Assembly (NCBI GenBank): GCA_963205315.1 | Contig: CAUJIO010000089.1 | Span: 31,910-95,909 of the forward strand | Direction: 5' to 3' | DNA: 64,000 nucleotides | Source of the DNA: Pseudomonadota bacterium | GTDB taxonomy: Bacteria > Pseudomonadota > Alphaproteobacteria > Rhizobiales > Aestuariivirgaceae | In this document: piece by piece, positions 54,306 to 61,297 of the stretch | How positions within the stretch are numbered: the first letter of the stretch is position 1 | Layout of the letters: the number at the start of each line of letters is the position of its first letter | Position numbers and translations under genes: made by a program | Notes under the pieces: model-generated | Told to the model about the DNA's origin: nothing | The model's input: the letters and a program-made list of their open reading frames with translations, nothing else | The model's database searches: none

Positions 54306-55437
54306 CTAGTCGATATCCTCGACCACCTGGTCGCCGCCGCCCTTCACCTTGTGAGCGAGCGAGGCCTGGATGAATTCCTCGACTTCGCCGTCCAGCACAT
54401 CGCCCGGTGCCGTAGAGGTGTGGCCGGTGCGCAGATCCTTCACCAGCTGATAGGGCTGCAGCACGTAAGAGCGGATCTGGTGCCCCCAGCCAATGTCGGT
54501 CTTCTTGGCATTGGCGGCATCGATCTTTTCCTGCTGCTTCTGCAGCTCCACTTCGTAAAGCCGGGCTTTCAGCATTTTGATCGCCGTGGCGCGGTTCTTG
54601 TGCTGCGAGCGCTCGGCCTGGCAGGCGACGATGATGCCGCTCGGAACGTGAGTGATACGCACGGCGGAATCGGTCGTGTTGATGTGCTGGCCCCCGGCAC
54701 CGCTGGCGCGGTAGGTGTCGACTTTCAGGTCGCTGTCGACGATCTCGATGTTGATGTTGTCATCAACCACCGGATAGACCCAGACCGACGAAAAAGACGT
54801 GTGGCGGCGGGCGTTCGAATCATAGGGCGATATACGCACCAGGCGGTGCACGCCCGACTCGGTCTTGAGCTTGCCGTAGGCATTGTGACCCTTGATCTCA
54901 AGGGTGCAGGACTTGATCCCGGCTTCTTCGCCCGGATGCTCGTCCAGCACTTCGGCCTTGTAGCCATATTTATTGGCGTAGCGCAGATACATGCGCATCA
55001 GCATCGAGGCCCAGTCCTGGCTTTCGGTGCCGCCGGCGCCGGCGTTGATCTGCAGATAGGCATCGTTGCCGTCGGCTTCACCCGACAGCAACGTCTCAAT
55101 CTCGTATTCCGCGACCTTCGGCTTCATGGCGAAGAGCGCCTTCTCGGCCTCGGAGACGATGCCCTGATCGTCTTCCATCTCGCCCATCTCGATGAGTTCG
55201 GTGTTGTCCGCGATGGACTGCTCGAGTTCCATCACCATCTTGATGCGGGAATCGAGATCCTGCCGCTTCCGCATAATCTCCTGCGCCTTCTGCGGATCAT
55301 TCCAGATCGAAGGGTCTTCGGACTTGGCGTTCAGTTCGGCGAGACGGCGGAGCGCATTGTCCCAGTCAAAGATGCCTCCTCAGCAGTCCAATGGACTGCT
55401 TCATGTCGTCGACCAGTGTGGCCACTTCAGCGCGCAT
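54306..55437 (-). CDS. prfB: Peptide chain release factor 2 (programmed +1 frameshift)
   Basis: RF2 recognises UGA and UAA stop codons and triggers peptide release. The gene is read in two frames: 23 codons from the ATG at 55437 ([23 protein letters not shown]) to an in-frame TGA, then +1 into the main frame ([20 protein letters not shown] onward) to the TAG at 54306, about 376 residues in all. The main frame carries the SPY form of the SPF-type recognition tripeptide ([15 protein letters not shown]) and the catalytic [15 protein letters not shown]. It follows mrcA by 29 bases, a conserved rhizobial order. Annotating only the main frame would truncate the N-terminus. Confidence 0.95.
55366..55380 (-). 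promoter_or_regulatory. prfB programmed +1 frameshift site
   Basis: On the minus strand AGGAGG (55380-55375) is followed by CAT, then CTT TGA C. The internal Shine-Dalgarno three bases before CTT and the weak UGA-C stop are the classical elements by which low RF2 promotes its own synthesis. Confidence 0.93.
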
Positions 55438-55466
55438 GATACCTGCTCAAGAAAATTCGATGAGGC

Positions 55467-58007
55467 TCAATAGAGGCCGCCACCCTGCGTCGTCAACCCG
55501 CCATCGCCAGCGGGCGGCTGCTGACCGGGTTGTGGCTCGGGCGTGGACTGCCCGGGCTGCTGGGTGGCTGGCACCAGGACCACGCCCTCGCCGGGCTTCG
55601 GCGCCGCATTGGCGGTCACGGTTCCTTCGCCGATGACCTTGGTCGAATCGGGCGGTTCGTCACCCGGCTTGAAGGCTTCGAGAATAACGCCTTCCTTGCC
55701 GAATATGGCGCGCTTGCCGGTCTTGGCATCGATCGGCATCAACTCGATGGCCCGGGGCACGCGGAATGGCGTGGCGGCCTTGTCGCGCAGGGCGAGGCGC
55801 ATGAAATCGGCGACGATGGGTGCGGCCAGTTCGCCACCCGTCCGGCCCTTGCCCATGGGCTTCGGGTTGTCGTAGCCGACATACACTCCGACGACGAGGT
55901 CAGGCGTGTAGCCGATGAACCAGGCATCGCGCTCGTCGTTTGAGGTGCCGGTCTTGCCAGCCACCGGCTTGCCGACGATCTTGACCTTCTTGCCGGTGCC
56001 GCGTTCGACGACGCCTTCCATCATCGAGGTGATCTGGTAGGCCGTATACGGGCTCATCACCTGCTCGCGGACATCGAGCAATTCGGGTTCCGGCAGGCTT
56101 GCCGTCCATTCGGGTTGCGCGCAACCGGCGCAATTGCGGCCATCGTGACGGTAGATGGTTCGGCCGTAGCGATCCTGGATGCGGTCGATCAGAGTCGCAT
56201 CGATCTTCTTGCCGCCGTTGTCGATGATCGCATAGGCGTTGACCATCTTCAGCAAGGTGGTTTCACCCGCACCGAGCGCCATCGCGAGTTGGCGCGGCAA
56301 TTTTTCGTAGATGCCCAGCCGCTGCGCGAGGTCGGCGATCTTGGTCATCCCGAGTTCGTCGGCGAGACGCACCGTCATCACGTTTCGCGACTGTTCGATG
56401 CCGCGGCGCAAGGTCGAGGGACCGAAGAACTTGTCCTGATAGTTCTTCGGCTTCCACATCTTGCCGTCTGGCATCTTGAACTCGACGGGCGCGTCGAGCA
56501 CCACGGAGGCAGGAGAATAGCCATTGTCGAGGGCGGCGGCATAGACGATCGGCTTGAACGACGATCCGGGCTGGCGCAACGCCTGCACTGCGCGATTGAA
56601 CTGGCTGCGGCCGTAGGAAAACCCGCCGACAAGCGAAAGAACGCGCCCGGTATGCGGATCCATGGCAACGAGCGCACCTTCAACATCGGGCATCTGCACC
56701 AGATGCCATTGCGTCGGGTCCTTGCTTGGAGCCACATAGATGACGTCGCCCGGCACCAGAACGTCCGACGGCAACTTGACCACGGGACCGAGCTTGGAGC
56801 CGTCGACATAAGCCCTGGCCCATTTCAACAGTTCGAGCGGAATGACCGCCTTGTCGCGCGCTTCGGATTGCTTGCCATCAGGCAGGAGATGAGGCTGCAA
56901 GCCGATGACGGCTTCAGTGTCGGAAACGCCGAGGACGACGGCAAGACGCCAGGGTGCGACGTCCGGCGGCACTTTCTGGTCCTTGAGCAACACACCCCAG
57001 TCACCACTGGCAATATCGACTTTGGTGATGGGGCCACGGAATCCGCGCTTGCGGTCAAAGGCAATCAGGCCCCTTGCCAGCGACTGGCGGGCGTAGAGCT
57101 GGAGCTTGGGGTCAAGCGTGGTGCGGACCGACAGTCCGCCCTTTTCCAGCTTGTCCTTGCCGTACATTGTGATCAGCTCACGGCGCACTTCCTCAGCGAA
57201 GCTTTCCGCTGCAAAGAGCTGTGCGCCAAACGGGCGGGGATTGACTTCCAGCGGCTTGGCCTGCGCCGTCTTCATCTCCTCCTCGGAGATGTAGCCGTTG
57301 TCGAACATCTGCAGCAGAACCCAATTGCGCCGCTCGATGGCGCGTTCCTTCTGACGGAAGGGGTGATAGTTGTTGGGACCCTTGGGCAGAGCTGCAAGAT
57401 AGGCCAGCTCCTCGAGCTGCAACTGATCGAGCGACTTGCCGAAATAGTTGAGCGATGCGGCGGCGACGCCATAGGAATTCATACCGAGGAATATCTCGTT
57501 GAGATAAAGCTCGATGATCTGGTCCTTGGTGAAAGTCTGCTCGATGCGCTGCACCAGCAGGGCTTCCTTCAGCTTGCGCTCCAGCGAGCGCTCGTTGGTG
57601 AGAAGGAAGTTCTTGGCAACCTGCTGCGTGATCGTCGACGCGCCGACGATTTGACCCTTGCCGCTGATCTTGACCTGCACGTATCGGAGTGCGGCCGATG
57701 CGATGCCCTGCCAATCGAGGCCGCCGTGGGTGAAGAACGTCTTATCCTCGGCAGAAATGAAAGCCTGGATCAGCCGCTTCGGCATCTGGCTCACCGGCAC
57801 GAAGAGCCGGCGTTCCTCGGCATATTCCGCCAGCAGCGATCCGTCGCTGGCATGGATGCGGGTCATCACCGGCGGCTCGTAGGTGGCGAGCTTCTTGTAA
57901 TCCGGCAAATCCTTCTGGGCGTCGGAAATGATGTAGAACACCCCGCCCGCGAGGACGAGGAACACCATGAAACCAACGGTAACGAGCCAGCCCAGAAAAC
58001 GGAACAT
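55467..58007 (-). CDS. mrcA: Penicillin-binding protein 1A (bifunctional class A PBP)
   Basis: An 846-residue inner-membrane peptidoglycan synthase. The membrane anchor is residues 4-27. The GT51 transglycosylase domain contains SAEDKTFFTHGGLDWQGI with catalytic Glu87 and GASTITQQVAKNFLL. The transpeptidase has SSFK (nucleophile Ser482), SRN in IEQSRNVM, and KTGTS in VAGKTGTSND. An OB-like insert lies between the two. The C-terminus is a proline/glutamine-rich tail ending TQGGGLY. The start at 58007 gives the anchor at the right place; the frame is open 14 codons upstream. It lies between the ATP-grasp gene and prfB. Confidence 0.95.
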   Translation of the reverse strand: MFRFLGWLVTVGFMVFLVLAGGVFYIISDAQKDLPDYKKLATYEPPVMTRIHASDGSLLAEYAEERRLFVPVSQMPKRLIQAFISAEDKTFFTHGGLDWQGIASAALRYVQVKISGKGQIVGASTITQQVAKNFLLTNERSLERKLKEALLVQRIEQTFTKDQIIELYLNEIFLGMNSYGVAAASLNYFGKSLDQLQLEELAYLAALPKGPNNYHPFRQKERAIERRNWVLLQMFDNGYISEEEMKTAQAKPLEVNPRPFGAQLFAAESFAEEVRRELITMYGKDKLEKGGLSVRTTLDPKLQLYARQSLARGLIAFDRKRGFRGPITKVDIASGDWGVLLKDQKVPPDVAPWRLAVVLGVSDTEAVIGLQPHLLPDGKQSEARDKAVIPLELLKWARAYVDGSKLGPVVKLPSDVLVPGDVIYVAPSKDPTQWHLVQMPDVEGALVAMDPHTGRVLSLVGGFSYGRSQFNRAVQALRQPGSSFKPIVYAAALDNGYSPASVVLDAPVEFKMPDGKMWKPKNYQDKFFGPSTLRRGIEQSRNVMTVRLADELGMTKIADLAQRLGIYEKLPRQLAMALGAGETTLLKMVNAYAIIDNGGKKIDATLIDRIQDRYGRTIYRHDGRNCAGCAQPEWTASLPEPELLDVREQVMSPYTAYQITSMMEGVVERGTGKKVKIVGKPVAGKTGTSNDERDAWFIGYTPDLVVGVYVGYDNPKPMGKGRTGGELAAPIVADFMRLALRDKAATPFRVPRAIELMPIDAKTGKRAIFGKEGVILEAFKPGDEPPDSTKVIGEGTVTANAAPKPGEGVVLVPATQQPGQSTPEPQPGQQPPAGDGGLTTQGGGLY

Positions 58008-58127
58008 TATTTGATCAGCACCTGCCTTGTGGTTCCGGCCCGATAACACAAGCCCCGGCCCGGCTACAGCGAATTCGCTGCCCGAAGCTGGCTAGGCGCG
58101 GATTGTGGCCCTTGGGTGGCGGTGCCG

Positions 58128-59384
58128 TCAGCGCCTCAGGACGCGGAGGATGCTCATCGGCAGGTCAACGAGCGCCGGCAATGGATCGCTCAACGACAGC
58201 GTGGCGTAGCTTGAAGCGCCCAGGAGCTGACGCAGATATGTCATTGGACTGAGATGACCGTCGATGATTTCGGCCAGCGCCACGGGCAGATCGCGAATGC
58301 CATAGATCCAGCTATGGCCCGCCGCGGCACGGGCGGGTGTGACCGGCTGACCCGCCGCATGCAACCAGGCGGCATGTGCGAAGTTCACGCCCGCCGGCAG
58401 GCCCAGCGCGTGCCAGGTCCAGATTCGCGGATTCACATCGATCAGCTTGAAGCGGCCATCGCGCGGGTCGCGCATGAATTCGATCTCGACCAGTCCCGTA
58501 TAGTTCAGTGAACGCAGGAAGATCGCCGCTTCGGCCTCGAAGTCTTGCGGTGGAAGCGTCTCGACAAAGGTGCCGGTGCCGGCCTTTCGCGGCCGCTGCC
58601 GCGTCCGCCGCGCCGCCATCACCAGCCGCGGCTCGCCATTGTCGCAGAAGGCGCAGTAGGAGAACTGGTTGGTTCCGTCATCGGGAATCATTTCCTGCAC
58701 CACGAGGCCACCAGCACCGGCGAGGGTATGGGCTTCACGGAACAGTGAGAGGAACTGGGTGCGGTCGTCGGCACGCCAGGCCTTGGCAACCGTGAGCGCG
58801 TTGACGCCCTCCTTCATGGCAGGCTTGAGGATCACCGGATAGTCGAGATCGGCGGCGGCGGCCTCGGACTCAATGTCAATGCGATAAGTCCGCGGGTGGC
58901 CGATGCCCAGGTCGGCGGCGCGGGCATAGGTCAACTGCTTGTCGCCGCAGTAGCGGGTGACGCTCCATGGCGGGGTGGAGAGGCGGTAGTAATGCGACAG
59001 GGCGTCGTAATGGTTGGTCACGAGACGGACTTCGCTGTCCCCCGCGGGGATAAGAACCCAATCCATGCACTGGCCTGACTTGGCAAGCCCCTCGAGAAAC
59101 GCAATTGCGGTGTCAGCTTCCGCGCCCGGCCAGCCGGCAATGGAGTGGACGTGTCGGCTGTAGGTCGCCAGCGCATTGGTACCGGGGAGAAATCTTACCG
59201 GTATGCCGCGTGAGACGAGATTGCGGGCAACGCCCAGTGCACTACAATCGCCGCCCATAAGCAAGACGCCGCCGGATTCCGGACGGGATTGAGCGACGGA
59301 TTGCCCCGGCAGATCGACCACGCGGCCAGCAGTGCGGGGCTGCGGCAGCGCACCTTCCGGTCGAAGCCGCAGCGCGTCACTCAT
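58128..59384 (-). CDS. ATP-grasp family ligase of unknown substrate
   Basis: A 418-residue ATP-grasp enzyme. The N-terminal domain (GVLLMGGDCSALGVARNLVSRGIPVRFL) is followed by ATP-grasp lysines and metal ligands in DYPVILKPAMKEGVNALTVAKAW, GGLVVQEMIPDDGTNQFSYCAF and LVEIEFMRDPRDGRFKLIDVNPRIW. The closest general resemblance is to carbamoyl-phosphate-synthase-like carboxylate-amine ligases. Its start overlaps the amiC stop by one base (TGATG) and mrcA begins 120 bases on. It therefore sits in a cell-wall operon, where a role in modifying an envelope peptide or glycan is possible but unproven. Confidence 0.85.
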   Translation of the reverse strand: MSDALRLRPEGALPQPRTAGRVVDLPGQSVAQSRPESGGVLLMGGDCSALGVARNLVSRGIPVRFLPGTNALATYSRHVHSIAGWPGAEADTAIAFLEGLAKSGQCMDWVLIPAGDSEVRLVTNHYDALSHYYRLSTPPWSVTRYCGDKQLTYARAADLGIGHPRTYRIDIESEAAAADLDYPVILKPAMKEGVNALTVAKAWRADDRTQFLSLFREAHTLAGAGGLVVQEMIPDDGTNQFSYCAFCDNGEPRLVMAARRTRQRPRKAGTGTFVETLPPQDFEAEAAIFLRSLNYTGLVEIEFMRDPRDGRFKLIDVNPRIWTWHALGLPAGVNFAHAAWLHAAGQPVTPARAAAGHSWIYGIRDLPVALAEIIDGHLSPMTYLRQLLGASSYATLSLSDPLPALVDLPMSILRVLRR

Positions 59385-60799
59385 CACGGAGCCTTGGATG
59401 CAACTTGCTGGGCAAAGTATTTTTCGACGGCCATGGCCATGGCAGAGGCGACGTTGTTGCGCCACTCGGGCGACGTCAATTGCTTTTCGTCCTGCTTGCT
59501 GGACAGATATCCCAGTTCGATGAGAACGGACGGTACGTCCGGTGCCTTGAGCACGACGAAGCCGGCGGACCGCATGGGCTTGCCGGTGAAGGTGGTGACA
59601 GCCTTCATTTCACCCACTGCTTTCTTGGCGAAGAACATGGAATGGTTCTTCGATTCGCGCTGCACCAGATCAATGAGAATGTCGGTCACTTCCTCCGATT
59701 CCGTCTCGAAGTCGATGCCGCCGATAATGTCGGCGCGGTTTTCCTTGTGGGCCAATGCCTCGGCCTCGGCATCGGAGGCTTTTTCCGAGAGCGTGTAAAT
59801 TGTGGCGCCGCGCGCCTCTTGGCCGCGCACGGTGTCCGCGTGAATGGCGATGAACAGATCGGCCTCATTGTCACGGGCGATGCGGACGCGCTGCTTCAGC
59901 GGCAAGAACCTGTCGTCCGTGCGTGTCATCACGACATCGAAATTGCCTTTGCGCTCCAGAATGTCGCGCAGTTTGAGACCGAAGGCGAGGACAACATCCT
60001 TCTCCTTGGTCTTCTTGAGACCAATGGCGCCGGGATCGATACCGCCATGACCGGGATCGATGACAATGCGCGGACGGCCGGACTTGCGGGCGGGTCTTTC
60101 GGACTGTCCGTCAGTGGCGGGCCCGGTGGTACTTCCAGGTTTCGGGCGGGGAACGGGAATGGCAGCCGCAACTTCATCGAGATCCTCCCCCGTCGCATCC
60201 TCCGTGGCGGTTTCAGTAGCGCCCGGGTCCACTTCCGCCGACGCGGGCTCGATGATATCGGAGGCCGGCTTTCCAGCCTCAGCGGCTTCAGCGATGGCCG
60301 CCATGGAAGTCTTCTCATCCGACTTCAGGGCGGAGTGGAAGGCCTCCGGCGTGGTTTGGACCAAGTCGACGACAATTCGCGCCGGTTGGCCCAATTGCGG
60401 CTCGACGATGAAGGACTTCTCGATCAGCACCGGTCCCTGCGTGTCGATGACGATGCGGGAGCGGCCGTCCTCTACCTCACCGTAACGGAATTCGCTGATC
60501 AGGCCCTGGGTCTGGCGGCCAGAATCGGGTGCAAAGTCAAAGCGAACCGCTGGAAGGTCGATCATCACCCGATATGGATCGGGAAGAACATAGACAGTGA
60601 ACCCGACAGGCTCCGTGAGGTCCGCCACAAAGCGGGTGCGGGTTGTGTCGCCACCAATCCGGGCGGCGGTCGCAACCGTGGTTGTGGCCTTCGCCCACGC
60701 CATTTGCCCACTGCATGCCAGCACCGCCACGCAGAGGGCAAACGCCAGCACCATCCAGGCTGCAACCGAACGGCGGGCAGAGACGGAATGGTTGAACAT
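59384..60799 (-). CDS. amiC: N-acetylmuramoyl-L-alanine amidase (AMIN + Amidase_3)
   Basis: A 471-residue periplasmic zinc amidase that splits daughter-cell peptidoglycan. The signal peptide is MFNHSVSARRSVAAWMVLAF...GQMAWA. An AMIN domain covers about 40-150, and an acidic/proline linker precedes the catalytic domain: IDPGHGGIDPGAIG with the first zinc histidine, KEKDVVLAFGLKL with the glutamate ligand, FIAIHADT, and LIELGYLSSK with the catalytic glutamate. The start is uncertain: the ATG at 60799 begins the signal peptide, while the open frame reaches a GTG at 60838. It is divergent from rne, as in other rhizobia. Confidence 0.93.
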   Translation of the reverse strand: MFNHSVSARRSVAAWMVLAFALCVAVLACSGQMAWAKATTTVATAARIGGDTTRTRFVADLTEPVGFTVYVLPDPYRVMIDLPAVRFDFAPDSGRQTQGLISEFRYGEVEDGRSRIVIDTQGPVLIEKSFIVEPQLGQPARIVVDLVQTTPEAFHSALKSDEKTSMAAIAEAAEAGKPASDIIEPASAEVDPGATETATEDATGEDLDEVAAAIPVPRPKPGSTTGPATDGQSERPARKSGRPRIVIDPGHGGIDPGAIGLKKTKEKDVVLAFGLKLRDILERKGNFDVVMTRTDDRFLPLKQRVRIARDNEADLFIAIHADTVRGQEARGATIYTLSEKASDAEAEALAHKENRADIIGGIDFETESEEVTDILIDLVQRESKNHSMFFAKKAVGEMKAVTTFTGKPMRSAGFVVLKAPDVPSVLIELGYLSSKQDEKQLTSPEWRNNVASAMAMAVEKYFAQQVASKAP

Positions 60800-61297
60800 G
60801 GCCAGGCGCGCGGTCCCTCTTCTCGCTTCGGCGTCCACGCTAGGGATTGAGGGTTAACCGTTGGTTGCCATGGGCGCTGCTGCGGCAAAGCTTGCAATTA
60901 TGTCTAGCCACACATAAAAGGCAGTCGTCACCCGACCGTCATCGACGCGATTCTGCGATGCATGAATGACCGGGCGTCAGAATTGCGCGTGATGCGGGGT
61001 CCGGATGCGTAACGTCATCCCTTCATCTACGCGGTCAGGAGCGAGACCCTCGGAGGGGCCGCCAATTGGAACCGTTCCGGCGATCCGGAACATGAGGACA
61101 ATCTTGGGCATGACCCACGCCACGACGAGAGCGCAGCTGCAGGACCGGTTTTTATCGGCCACAGCGAACGTGCCGCCTCGTGCCGCTGGCACAAACATGC
61201 CCCATTCGCGCAGCAGCACCCCGGGGTTCATCAGGCGTCTCCTTACCGGAGCGGAGAACCTATCGACCTTGCCGTGCCGGCGCAAAGGATCAGACAC
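60800..61297. other. 498-base region between amiC and rne, with long rne leader
   Basis: No gene was identified. A possible sigma-70 promoter for rne is TTGCAA (60892-60897), a 17-base spacer and TAAAAG (60915-60920), which would give a leader of about 370 bases. One hairpin, GTTCCGG-CGAT-CCGGAAC (61074-61091), and a GCAGCTGC palindrome followed by a T run lie within it. Long rne leaders mediate autoregulation by RNase E in other bacteria. Confidence 0.45.

Noticed and set aside
56115..58046. A 643-codon plus-strand open frame
   Set aside because: It lies entirely antisense to mrcA, whose GT51 and transpeptidase motifs are intact. Such shadows are common at high GC.
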